From NCBI RefSeq assembly GCF_034676725.1, contig NZ_JAUCBR010000004.1:3624001-3688000 (forward strand): a DNA stretch of 64,000 nt, written 5' to 3'. The notes beneath the pieces are model-generated. The model was given only the letters and a program-made list of their open reading frames with translations, had not been told where the DNA came from and ran no database searches. Shown piece after piece: positions 8,594 to 17,111 of this stretch; the first letter of the stretch is position 1, and every line of letters begins with the position of its first letter. Origin of the DNA: Denitromonas sp. (GTDB lineage Bacteria; Pseudomonadota; Gammaproteobacteria; Burkholderiales; Rhodocyclaceae). The position numbers and the translations under genes were made by a program.

Positions 8594-9463
8594 TCAGTGT
8601 TGGGTGGGCGGTGCGTCCGGTGCGGCGAACAACTCGTGCACAGCATCGGCGTCGAAGCGGTAGGTGTGGTTGCTCATGTCGTCGTGGATCTCGATCACGC
8701 CTTCGGCCGCCAGCACCGATTCGACCTCCTCGCGGCCGAGGCCGCGCAGCATGGTCTTGACCTTTTCCGGGTCGGCCGGCCAGCGGTGCAGGACCGGGCG
8801 CGGGGCGAAGATGCGCACCGTCTCTTCGTGGAACAGGCGTGCGAGCACGTCGGTGGGCGACAGGTTGCGCAGCTCGTCCGGCTTGACCGTGGCGGCCAGC
8901 TGGGTGACGCGCGCCCAGCCGTCGGCGTCGCGCTGGTCGGCGTCGGGCAGCTTCTGCAGGAACAGGCCGGCGGCGGTGTCGCCGTTGGCGACCAGCCACA
9001 GGGCGGCAGGTTGCTGCTCGGACTGGGCCAGATAGTGTTCAAACACGGCGGCAACGGTGTCGCCCTCGATCGGCACCAGGCTCTGGTAGGGCTGGTCGAG
9101 CCCGGCGATGTCGAGGGTCAGCTGCAGGCGGCCGTCGCCGATGATCTCGCCCAGCGTGCTGCCGGCGACCGAGGCGTCGGTCTTGGCGTAGCCGCGCAGG
9201 TTGAGTGCTTCGGTGCAGTCGACCACCATCAACGAGAGCGGGCCGTGGCCCTGCATCTGGAAGGTGAGCCGGCCGGGTTGCTTGAGGTTGGCCGACATGA
9301 TCGCGGTGACCGCGGTCAGCTCGCCGAGGATGGCGCGCACGGCAGCGCTGTAGCCGCGCTGGTCGATCATCGCGCGCCAGGCGTCGTTGATCTGGACGAT
9401 GCTGCCGCGGATGTCGAGGTCGTCGAACAAGAAGGGCTGGACGAGGCTGTCTTGGCGCAACAT
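8594..9463 (-). CDS. hslO: Hsp33-family chaperonin lacking the zinc/redox cysteines
   Basis: Hsp33 is normally a redox-regulated holdase that keeps proteins soluble in oxidative stress. The fold is recognisable over 289 residues: DDLDIRGSIVQINDAWRAM at the N-terminus, the GQL/TAVTAIMS core helix, and MLRGLGREEVESVLAAEG near the C-terminus. The redox switch, normally CxC plus CxxC binding zinc, is absent. Where CxC is expected the sequence reads HRWPADPEKV (about residue 228), and where CxxC is expected it reads IHDDMSNHTYRFD (about residue 262). The only Cys I see is in MVVDCTEAL. Chaperone activity, if any, must be regulated another way. It overlaps the upstream yffB-like gene by ATGA. Confidence 0.9.
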   Translation of the reverse strand: MLRQDSLVQPFLFDDLDIRGSIVQINDAWRAMIDQRGYSAAVRAILGELTAVTAIMSANLKQPGRLTFQMQGHGPLSLMVVDCTEALNLRGYAKTDASVAGSTLGEIIGDGRLQLTLDIAGLDQPYQSLVPIEGDTVAAVFEHYLAQSEQQPAALWLVANGDTAAGLFLQKLPDADQRDADGWARVTQLAATVKPDELRNLSPTDVLARLFHEETVRIFAPRPVLHRWPADPEKVKTMLRGLGREEVESVLAAEGVIEIHDDMSNHTYRFDADAVHELFAAPDAPPTQH

Positions 9464-9846
9464 CAGCGGCGCTCCGTGAGTTCGGTGGCGTAGGTGTCGG
9501 CGTTGAAGCCGACCAGCAGGCGCCCGTCGCCGGTGTCGAGCACCGGGCGCTTGATCAGGCTGGTGTTGGCTTGCATGAGGGCGATGGCGTCGGCGTCGGA
9601 GTCGATGCGGCGGGCCTCGTCGGGCAGCTTGCGCCAGGTGGTGCCGCGGGTGTTGACCAGCGGTTCGCGGCCGACGCGGGCGACCCAGTCGGCCAGCGTG
9701 GTGCTGTCGATGCCCTCGCGCTTGTAGTCGTGGAAGGTGTAGGCGATGGCCTGGCTGTCGAGCCAGGTCAGGGCCTTCTTCATGGTGTCGCAGTTGCGGA
9801 TGCCGTAGATGCGGATCATGGTCGTGTCGAGTGTGTTGTCCGGCAT
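9463..9846 (-). CDS. ArsC/Spx-family protein, YffB type
   Basis: A thioredoxin-fold protein of the ArsC/YffB group, 127 residues. The N-terminal YGIRNCDTMKKALTWL has the single active-site Cys of the family, and INTRG-like VNTRGTTWRKLP matches YffB homologues. YffB-type proteins are not proven arsenate reductases; a glutathione-linked reductase role has been suggested. Its stop overlaps the hslO start, so the two are probably co-transcribed. An alternative start is ATG 9819 (MIRIYGIRNCD). Confidence 0.85.
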   Translation of the reverse strand: MPDNTLDTTMIRIYGIRNCDTMKKALTWLDSQAIAYTFHDYKREGIDSTTLADWVARVGREPLVNTRGTTWRKLPDEARRIDSDADAIALMQANTSLIKRPVLDTGDGRLLVGFNADTYATELTERR

Positions 9847-9866
9847 TGTCTCAGAAAATCAGCGCC

Positions 9867-12182
9867 TTATTTCTTCAGCGCGCGGGCCAGGGCGGCGGCC
9901 ATGTTGCCCTGGGGCTGCGGCGCGTCCTTGCGTGGCGGGCGGGCGCCGCGCGCGGCGGGTTTGTCGCGGTTGGTGTCCTGCCGCTGCGCCGGTTTGCGGC
10001 CGTCGGCCGGGGTGTCGGACAGGCGCATGGTGAGTGCGATGCGCTTGCGCTGCAGGTCGACCTCCAGCACCTTGACCGGCACCACGTCGCCGGCCTTGAC
10101 GACGGTGCGCGGGTCCTTCACGAAGCGCTCCGACAGCGCCGAGATGTGCACCAGGCCGTCCTGGTGTACGCCGATGTCGACGAAGGCGCCGAAATTGGTG
10201 ACGTTGGTCACCACGCCTTCGAGCACCATGCCTTCGGCCAGGTCGCTGAGCTTTTCGACGCCGTCGCGGAAGGCGGCGGTGCGGAAGGCCGGGCGCGGGT
10301 CGCGGCCGGGTTTGTCGAGTTCGGCGAGGATGTCGTTCACCGTCGGCTCGCCGAAGCGTTCGTCGGCGTAGCGTTTGGCCTCCAGCGCCTTGAGCGTGCG
10401 GCTATCGCCGATGATGCTGCCCACATCGCGCTGGATGTCGGCGAGGATCTTTTCGACCAGCGGATAGGCCTCCGGGTGCACCGCCGAGGCGTCGAGCGGG
10501 TTGCTGCCGCCATTGATGCGCAAAAAGCCGGCGGCCTGTTCGAAGGTCTTGTCGCCCAGGCGCGGCACGGCCTTGAGCGCGCGCCGGTCAGGGAAGGGGC
10601 CGTTCGCGTCGCGATGGGCGACGATGTTGTTGGCCAGCGTGGCGTTGAGGCCGGAGATGCGGCTGAGCAGGGCGGCCGAGGCGGTGTTCACATCCACACC
10701 GACGGCATTGACGCAGTCCTCGACCACGGCATCGAGCATGCGCGCCAGGCGGGTCTGGTTGATGTCGTGCTGGTACTGGCCGACGCCGATGGACTTGGGG
10801 TCGATCTTGACCAGCTCGGCCAGCGGGTCCTGCAGGCGGCGGCCGATCGAGGCGGCGCCGCGCAGGCTCACATCCAGGTCGGGAAACTCCGCGGCGGCCA
10901 GCGCCGAGGCGGAATACACCGAGGCGCCGGCTTCGGAGACCATCACCTTGGTGAGTTTCAGTTCCGGATGGCGCTTGATCAGCTCGGCGGCGAGGCGGTC
11001 GGTCTCGCGCGAGGCGGTGCCGTTGCCAATGGCGATCAGGTCGGCGCCGTGCTTCTTGGCCAGGCGGGCGATCTCGGCCATGGCGCCGTCCCAGTCGCGG
11101 CGCGGCTCGTGCGGGTAAATGGTGGCGGTGTCGACCAGCTTGCCGGTGCCGTCGACCACGGCCACCTTGACGCCAGTGCGCAGGCCCGGATCGAGGCCGA
11201 TGGTGACGCGCGGGCCGGCCGGGGCGGCGAGCAGCAAATCCTTGAGGTTGCCGGCGAAGACACGGATGGCTTCTTCCTCGGCGCGCTCGCGCAGGGTGTT
11301 CATCAGTTCGAGTTCGAGGTGGACGGCGATCTTCACCGACCAGGCCCAGCGCGCGGTTTCGATCAGCCAGCGGTCGGCGGCGCGGCCGTTGTCGCGGATG
11401 CCGGCATGGCGCGCCACTGTCAGCTCGCAGGGGCCCGGTTCGCCGGCGGGCGGCGGGTCAGACAGCTCGATGCCGAGGCGCAGTACCCCTTCGTTGCGCC
11501 CGCGCAGCAAGGCCAGCAGGCGGTGCGAGGGAATGCTGCTGACCGGCTCGGCGAAGTCGAACCAGTCGCGGAACTTGGCGCCTTCGGTCTCCTGGCCTTC
11601 GACCACTTTCGAGACGATGCGGCCGCGCTCGCCGAGCAGGCCGCGCAGGGCGTCGAGCAAGGCGGCGTCTTCGCTGAATTGCTCGATCAGGATCTGGCGC
11701 GCGCCGTCGAGCGCGGCCTTGGTGTCGGTGATGCCGGCCTCGGCGTTCAGATAACGGGCCGCCTCGGTCTCCGGCGTCAGCGTCGGGTCAGCCAGCAGGG
11801 CCTCGGCCAGCGGCGCCAGGCCGGCCTCGCGGGCGATCTGGGCCTTGGTGCGACGCTTGGGCTTGTAGGGCAGGTAGAGGTCTTCGAGGCGCTGCTTGGT
11901 GTCGGCCTCGGCGATCTGCGCGCGCAGGGTGTCGGTCATCGCGCCTTGCGACTCGATGGATTCGACGATGGCGGCGCGGCGCGACTCGAGCTCGCGCAGG
12001 TAGCCGAGGCGGTCTTCCAGCGTGCGCAGCTGGGTGTCGTCGAGCCCGCCGGTGACTTCCTTGCGGTAGCGGGCAATGAAGGGCACGGTGGCGCCTTCGT
12101 CGAGCAGGGCAATGGCGGCCACGACCTGGCGTTGGGTGGCCTTGAGTTCATCCGCCAGGCGGTGTTCGATGGAGTGGGGCAT
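9867..12182 (-). CDS. tex: Tex-family RNA-binding transcription accessory protein
   Basis: Tex is a conserved nucleic-acid-binding protein that associates with transcription and, in pathogens, affects toxin expression. From ATG 12182 it has 771 residues, matching the family length of about 770. The N-terminal helical part begins with HRLADELKATQRQVVAAI. A YqgF-like RNase H fold (TIGLDPGLRTGVKVAVVDG), helix-hairpin-helix repeats (SRISGLNATLANNIV) and a C-terminal S1 domain (GMVLEGVVTNVTNFGAFVDI) follow. A basic, Pro/Arg-rich tail ends the protein. A TTG at 12212 lies in frame upstream, but ATG 12182 gives the expected N-terminus. Confidence 0.95.
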   Translation of the reverse strand: MPHSIEHRLADELKATQRQVVAAIALLDEGATVPFIARYRKEVTGGLDDTQLRTLEDRLGYLRELESRRAAIVESIESQGAMTDTLRAQIAEADTKQRLEDLYLPYKPKRRTKAQIAREAGLAPLAEALLADPTLTPETEAARYLNAEAGITDTKAALDGARQILIEQFSEDAALLDALRGLLGERGRIVSKVVEGQETEGAKFRDWFDFAEPVSSIPSHRLLALLRGRNEGVLRLGIELSDPPPAGEPGPCELTVARHAGIRDNGRAADRWLIETARWAWSVKIAVHLELELMNTLRERAEEEAIRVFAGNLKDLLLAAPAGPRVTIGLDPGLRTGVKVAVVDGTGKLVDTATIYPHEPRRDWDGAMAEIARLAKKHGADLIAIGNGTASRETDRLAAELIKRHPELKLTKVMVSEAGASVYSASALAAAEFPDLDVSLRGAASIGRRLQDPLAELVKIDPKSIGVGQYQHDINQTRLARMLDAVVEDCVNAVGVDVNTASAALLSRISGLNATLANNIVAHRDANGPFPDRRALKAVPRLGDKTFEQAAGFLRINGGSNPLDASAVHPEAYPLVEKILADIQRDVGSIIGDSRTLKALEAKRYADERFGEPTVNDILAELDKPGRDPRPAFRTAAFRDGVEKLSDLAEGMVLEGVVTNVTNFGAFVDIGVHQDGLVHISALSERFVKDPRTVVKAGDVVPVKVLEVDLQRKRIALTMRLSDTPADGRKPAQRQDTNRDKPAARGARPPRKDAPQPQGNMAAALARALKK

Positions 12183-12299
12183 GGGCGCGTTGGCGTTCGG
12201 AAAAACCGGCAAGTGTGCAGAATGCGCCGCCCGACGGCAAGCGCGAGGCGGACAGTCGGGCTACAATTTGACGGTGCTGTTTCGGATAAGTGACGTCTG

Positions 12300-12695
12300 A
12301 TGACCGTTGTGTTTCGTTCGTGTTTCGTCGTGCTGGCCGCGCTGGCCCTGATGCAGGGCAACGCCTGGGCGGCCAGCCCGGCCGCCGCCGTGGCGGTCGA
12401 CCCGTCGCGCCTGGGCGCGGTGCGCATGCCCGAAGGCGACGGCAGCGTAGCACCCACGCCGCCGGTGCGCGCCTACGCCATCGACGGGCAGCGCTTCTAC
12501 TATGGTGGCCAGCAATACATCCTCGATGCGCCGGTGGTGGCCGATGACCGCGGCGACCTGGCCCGTCAGCGCCTGCAGGAGCTGCTCGACGGCGGCGACC
12601 TGAGCGTCCATCCGCTGGGCGAAAAACTCGAAGACTCCGAGCGCGCGCAGGTGCGCATCAATGGCGAGCTGCTGAGCCCGCCGCAACTTAACTGA
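12300..12695 (+). CDS. Small predicted periplasmic protein, function unknown
   Basis: A 131-residue protein with a clear Sec signal peptide: Arg near the start, a hydrophobic CFVVLAALALMQGNAWA core and likely cleavage after AWA (about residue 24). The mature part includes RFYYGGQQYILDAP and an acidic segment with LLDGGDLSVHPLGEKLED. I do not recognise a family. It lies alone between divergent tex and the convergent mutarotase gene. Confidence 0.7.
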   Translation: MTVVFRSCFVVLAALALMQGNAWAASPAAAVAVDPSRLGAVRMPEGDGSVAPTPPVRAYAIDGQRFYYGGQQYILDAPVVADDRGDLARQRLQELLDGGDLSVHPLGEKLEDSERAQVRINGELLSPPQLN

Positions 12696-12701
12696 GCCGC
12701 T

Positions 12702-13553
12702 TCATTCGCCAACGATCAGGCTTTGCCGGCCCCACCACTGGGCGTCGGCGGCGAGCCGGACGGGCGCCTTGACCATGGCCGCCTCGACGCACAGCATGCG
12801 CCGGAAGTCGCGATCGGGCAGGTCGGCCAGCGCGGCTGCGCCCGCTTCCCACGGATTCCATACCACCACATCGTTGAAATTCTCCTGCTCGATCTGCAGG
12901 GTGCGGCCGTTGTCGTCGAGCGTGAGCGGGCGGCGGACGTCGTGATAGATGCGGTCGATGGGGTCGTCGACCTGCAGGACGGGCATGGGATCGGTCTTGC
13001 GGGTGCCGCCGTCGCATGCGTCGGTGTAGCTCAGTCCCTTGAGTCCGTGCAGTTCGGCCAGTTCCACTTCGCCCACGCGCAGGTAGGTATGCAGCGCGGC
13101 GGTGAATTCGAGTGCGTCGGCGCCGGTGTTGGTCACTTCCAGCTCCATGTCGAGCCGGCGGGCGCCGATGTTGATGGTCAGTTCGAGCGAAAACAGGTAG
13201 GGCCACACGGCCAGGGTGTCGTCGTCGCTGTCGATGGCCAGGGTGAGCATCACCTGCCGGTCGATTTCACGCTGACCGACGAGCCGCCACGGCCGGGTGC
13301 GCACCAGCCCGTGCCGGGGGAGCGGCCCCTGGGCGGCAAACTGTGGAAAGCACACCGGCACGCCGCCGCGGATCGCGGTCTTGCCGTCGTAGGTGGCCTG
13401 TTCGCTCAGATACAGGCACGGGCGGCCACCGGCCGGCTGCCAGTGCAGTATCTGGCCGCCAAACAGGCTGATGGTGGCCTCCGCACCGTCAGCGGTGTGG
13501 ACCTGGATGACCGGCTGGCCGTGTTGCGTGGTGGTCGTGATGGTGGATTTCAT
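12702..13553 (-). CDS. D-hexose-6-phosphate mutarotase (YeaD-like)
   Basis: A galactose-mutarotase-fold enzyme of 283 residues that interconverts the alpha and beta anomers of hexose 6-phosphates in the cytosol. The family traits are AIRGGVPVCFPQF near residue 60, RHGLVRTRPWRL with the catalytic-pocket His, and FTAALHTYLRVGE around the second His. NDVVVWNPW and KAPVRLAADAQWWGRQSL close the protein. It overlaps tag by ATGA, so the two are probably co-transcribed although unrelated in function. Confidence 0.9.
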   Translation of the reverse strand: MKSTITTTTQHGQPVIQVHTADGAEATISLFGGQILHWQPAGGRPCLYLSEQATYDGKTAIRGGVPVCFPQFAAQGPLPRHGLVRTRPWRLVGQREIDRQVMLTLAIDSDDDTLAVWPYLFSLELTINIGARRLDMELEVTNTGADALEFTAALHTYLRVGEVELAELHGLKGLSYTDACDGGTRKTDPMPVLQVDDPIDRIYHDVRRPLTLDDNGRTLQIEQENFNDVVVWNPWEAGAAALADLPDRDFRRMLCVEAAMVKAPVRLAADAQWWGRQSLIVGE

Positions 13554-14158
13554 GGGGTGTCTTGCGTGATGCGGTGAGTCAGGCGGTCGGGGTGCTGCGG
13601 GCAGCCGAGCAGGTGGTCATTGACCAGCCCGGTGGCCTGCGCGAAGGCGTAGCAGATGGTTGAGCCGACAAACTTGAAGCCATGGCGCTTGAGCTCGCGG
13701 CTGAGCGTGTCGGACAGCGCGGTTTTGCCCGGCACGTCGGCCAGCGTGCGCCAGCGGTTGATCAGCGGCTGGCCGTCGACGAACTGCCACAGCCAGCGAT
13801 CGAAGCTGCCCTCGCGCGCTTGCAGCTCGAGAAAGGCGCGGGCATTGCCGATGGTCGCGCGGATCTTGCCCGCGTGGCGGACGATACCGGCATCGGCGAC
13901 CAGGCGGGCGATGTCTGCATCGGTATAGCGCGCGATGCGTTCGACGTCGAAATTGTCGAAAGCGCGGCGATAGCCCTGGCGCTTTTGCAGGATGGTCCAC
14001 CACGACAGGCCGGCCTGGGCGCCTTCGAGCGTCAGCATCTCGAACAGCGTCCGGTCGTCATGCTGCGGTACGCCCCACTCTTCGTCGTGGTAGGCGACAT
14101 AGAGCGGCTCGCTGCCGCACCAGGGGCAGCGCTCGGCGAGGTCGGGCATGGTCGGCAT
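13550..14158 (-). CDS. tag: DNA-3-methyladenine glycosylase I
   Basis: Tag removes 3-methyladenine from alkylated DNA in base excision repair. The protein has 202 residues from ATG 14158, which sits behind a good ribosome site (GGAGGCG). RCPWCGSEPLYVAYHDEEWG carries the N-terminal zinc Cys and His, and AQAGLSWWTILQKR is the base-binding pocket. GSTICYAFAQATGLVNDH with LLGCPQH supplies the C-terminal His and Cys of the zinc site. The stop overlaps the mutarotase start. Confidence 0.96.
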   Translation of the reverse strand: MPTMPDLAERCPWCGSEPLYVAYHDEEWGVPQHDDRTLFEMLTLEGAQAGLSWWTILQKRQGYRRAFDNFDVERIARYTDADIARLVADAGIVRHAGKIRATIGNARAFLELQAREGSFDRWLWQFVDGQPLINRWRTLADVPGKTALSDTLSRELKRHGFKFVGSTICYAFAQATGLVNDHLLGCPQHPDRLTHRITQDTP

Positions 14159-14206
14159 GATGACGCCTCCGGTTGAGGGAGGCGCCATTGTAGCCGCGTT
14201 GCGTGC

Positions 14207-16894
14207 TCAGTCCTGCAGCGGAAGGACGCCGAGCTTGACGGTGCTGTCTTCCGGGTCGCTCGAGAGCACGAAGCCGAGGCTCTGCACGAAGCGCAGCATG
14301 CGGTCGTTGTTGGCGAGGAAAACGCCGTTCATGTACACCAGGCCGCGGTTGCGCGCGGTTTCGATGAGCACGCCCATCAGGCGCCGCGCCAGCCCGCGGT
14401 GCTGCCAGTCGTCGGCCACCACCACGGCAAATTCGCAGGACTCGCCGTCGGGATTGACCGCGTAGCGGCAGACGCCGATCTCGGTTTCCTGACCGTCCTC
14501 GGTGACCGTGGCGACAAACGCCATCTCGCGGTCGTAGTCGATCTGGGTGAGGCGCACGACCATGGCCGGCGGCAGCTCGCGCATGGTGTTCATGAAGCGG
14601 AAGTACTTGGTCTCCGCCGACAGCTTGCGCACGAAATTGACTTCGAGGTCGGCATCTTCGGGCTTGATGGCGCGAATGGTGACATCGGTGCCGTCGGGCA
14701 GCGTCCAGTGCGTGGTCAGGTGCTGCGGATAGGGGTGGATCGCCATGTGGTCGTAGCGATCCGCCGTGGGCGAGACGTTGTCGGCCACGATGCGGGCATC
14801 GACCGCGACGGCGCCGTTCTCGTCGACGATCAGCGGGTTGATGTCCAGTTCCTTGAGCCACGGCAGCTCGCACACCATTTCGGAGACGCGCAGCAGCACC
14901 ATCTCCAGCGCTTCCATGTTGATCGGCGGCATGTTGCGGAACTCGTCCAGGTAGGACGACACGCGGGTCGAGCGGATCAGGTCGCGGGCGAGGTAGGAGT
15001 TGAGCGGCGGCAGGGCGATGGCACGGTCTTTTTGCACCTCGACGCGGGTGCCGCCTTCACCGAAGGTGATGATCGGGCCAAACACCGGATCGCGGCGCAC
15101 GCCGACCATCAGCTCGCGGCCGTTGCGCTTGATCACCATCGGCTCGATGGCGATGCCGTTGATGCTGGCGTTGGGGTGGGTGCGGCGCACGCCTTCGAGG
15201 ATCTCCTGGTAGGCGGTGCGCACGGCGGCCAGGCTGGTGAGGTTGAGGCGCACGCCGCCGACGTCGGACTTGTGGGTGATGTCGAGCGAATCGATCTTCA
15301 TCACCACCGGCAGACCGATTTCCTCGGCCAGCACCATGGCTTCGGTGGCCGAGCGGGCGACCACCGTTTGCGCGATGGGGATGCGGAAGGCGGCGAGGAT
15401 GGCCTTCGACTCCATCTCGTTGAGCACCTTGCGGCGTTCGTTGAGCGCGGTTTCGATGACCAGGCGCGCGCTTTCGATCGACGGCGGGTTGTTTTCCGAC
15501 AGCGAGGCGGGGGTCTGCGCCAGCAGCTTCTGGTTGCGGTAGTAGGCCGAGATGTGGCTGAACAGCTCGACAGCGGGCTCGGGCGTGCGGAACGTGGGGA
15601 TGCCCGCGGCCTCGAACAGCTTGCGTGCTTCACCGACCTGCTCTTCACCCATGAAACAGGTCACCACCGGCTTGTCGGCGCTGCGTTCTTCTTCGATCAG
15701 CGCCTTGGCCACCTCGACCGGGCGGGTCATGGCCTGCGGGGTGAGCATGACCAGCACGCCGTCGACGTTCGGGCCTTCGAGCACTGCCTTGATGGCGCCG
15801 CGGTAGCGGTCGACGTCGGCGTCGCCGAGGATGTCGATCGGGTTGCCATGCGACCAGGTGGCCGGCAGACAGTCGTTGAGCTTGGCCATGGTCTGTTCGG
15901 ACAGCTGCGCCAGCGGAATGCCCAGGTCGAGTGCCCGGTCGGCAGCCATCACGCCCGGGCCGCCGCCGTTGGTGATGATGGCCAGGCGGTTGCCGCGCGG
16001 GCGGAAGTGCGAGAACAGCGCGTTGGCCGAGGCGAACAGCTGGCCCATGTTGTACAGGCGGATGACACCGGCGCGGCGGATGGCGGCGTCGAAGACCGCA
16101 TCGTCGCCGACCAGCGCGCCGGTGTGGCTGAGCACGGCCTTGGAGGCCTCGGGGTGGCGGCCGACCTTGATCAGCAGCACCGGCTTGACGCGGGCCGCGC
16201 CGCGCAGTGCGCTCATGAAGCGGCGCGCATCGCGCAGGCCTTCGACGTAGAGGAAGATGCTCTCGGTGCGCGGGTCCGAGATCATGTATTCGAGCGCCTC
16301 GCCGAAATCGACATCGCGCGAGGAACCCAGCGACACCACGGCCGAGAAGCCGACGTTGTTCGGCCGGGCCCAGTCGAGAATGGCGGTGCACAGCGCGCCG
16401 GACTGCGAGATCAGGCCGATCGAGCCGGGCAGGGCGCGGCCGTGGGCGAAGGTGGCGTTGAGGCCGAGGTCGGGCCGCATGATGCCCAGGCAGTTCGGGC
16501 CGAGCAGGCGGATCTTGTGGCGGCGGGCGGCGTCCATGACCGAGCGCTCGAGCGCGGCACCGCGCGGGCCGGTTTCCGAAAAGCCGGCCGACAGCACGAT
16601 GGCGGCCTTGACGCCGGCGCGGCCGCAACCGTCGATGATGGCCGGGACTTTCTGGGCAGCGGTGGCGATGACCACGAGGTCGAGCCGGTGCGGCACGTCT
16701 TCGACGCTCTTGTAGCACGTGACCCCGTGCACTTTGTCGTGCTTGGGGTTGATGGCGAAGATCTTGCCCTTGAAGCCGGCGTCGAGCATGTTGCGGATCA
16801 ACACCCCGCCGATCGCGGTTTCACGCTCGCTGGCGCCAATGACGCCAACGGATTTGGGCTCGAAGAGCGGGGTGAGATAGTGCTTTTCTTTCAT
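14207..16894 (-). CDS. Acyl-CoA synthetase (NDP-forming)-like / GNAT fusion, protein lysine acetyltransferase type
   Basis: An 895-residue fusion of the Pat/PatZ type, which in enterobacteria acetylates and inactivates acetyl-CoA synthetase. Order of parts: CoA-binding Rossmann domain (SVGVIGASERETAIGG, residues 15-135), succinyl-CoA-synthetase-like domains (LLGPNCLGIMRP, VLSHTGALVGDD, ITNGGGPGVMAADRALDLG), ATP-grasp-like domain (about 490-705, with GVRRDPVFGPIITFGEGG) and a C-terminal GNAT domain (about 725-895, with WQHRGLARRLMGVLIETA). The synthetase part looks intact around the usual His, so NDP-forming ligase activity cannot be excluded from sequence. The 217 bases upstream (16895-17111) hold no gene. 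Confidence 0.88.
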   Translation of the reverse strand: MKEKHYLTPLFEPKSVGVIGASERETAIGGVLIRNMLDAGFKGKIFAINPKHDKVHGVTCYKSVEDVPHRLDLVVIATAAQKVPAIIDGCGRAGVKAAIVLSAGFSETGPRGAALERSVMDAARRHKIRLLGPNCLGIMRPDLGLNATFAHGRALPGSIGLISQSGALCTAILDWARPNNVGFSAVVSLGSSRDVDFGEALEYMISDPRTESIFLYVEGLRDARRFMSALRGAARVKPVLLIKVGRHPEASKAVLSHTGALVGDDAVFDAAIRRAGVIRLYNMGQLFASANALFSHFRPRGNRLAIITNGGGPGVMAADRALDLGIPLAQLSEQTMAKLNDCLPATWSHGNPIDILGDADVDRYRGAIKAVLEGPNVDGVLVMLTPQAMTRPVEVAKALIEEERSADKPVVTCFMGEEQVGEARKLFEAAGIPTFRTPEPAVELFSHISAYYRNQKLLAQTPASLSENNPPSIESARLVIETALNERRKVLNEMESKAILAAFRIPIAQTVVARSATEAMVLAEEIGLPVVMKIDSLDITHKSDVGGVRLNLTSLAAVRTAYQEILEGVRRTHPNASINGIAIEPMVIKRNGRELMVGVRRDPVFGPIITFGEGGTRVEVQKDRAIALPPLNSYLARDLIRSTRVSSYLDEFRNMPPINMEALEMVLLRVSEMVCELPWLKELDINPLIVDENGAVAVDARIVADNVSPTADRYDHMAIHPYPQHLTTHWTLPDGTDVTIRAIKPEDADLEVNFVRKLSAETKYFRFMNTMRELPPAMVVRLTQIDYDREMAFVATVTEDGQETEIGVCRYAVNPDGESCEFAVVVADDWQHRGLARRLMGVLIETARNRGLVYMNGVFLANNDRMLRFVQSLGFVLSSDPEDSTVKLGVLPLQD

Positions 16895-17111
16895 CGTCGT
16901 GGTCCGTACTCAAAGGCGGTCGGCGTCAATGTTGGCGGGTGCCGGTACGGCGGTCATCGAGCGTCGCGCTGAGAACATAGTGCAGTGCAGCAAAGTGCAT
17001 TCTGACACAGATCAGTTTTACAACGGCGCAGTTTGCGATTGTTTGAGGACTGTGTCGCAGGTACGGTGGTATTGACGCAACGGTATCGGCCCGGTGGTGT
17101 GCCATGTGGCC

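Noticed and set aside
9831..12293. Long plus-strand frame opposite tex
   Set aside because: Tex is full length with S1 and HhH motifs; the opposite frame is compositionally biased and has no family features.
14399..16972. Very long open frame on the plus strand opposite the acetyltransferase fusion
   Set aside because: It is antisense to a gene with clear CoA-binding, ATP-grasp and GNAT motifs. Its translation is a Gly/His/Arg/Asp-rich string without motifs, typical of high-GC shadow frames.
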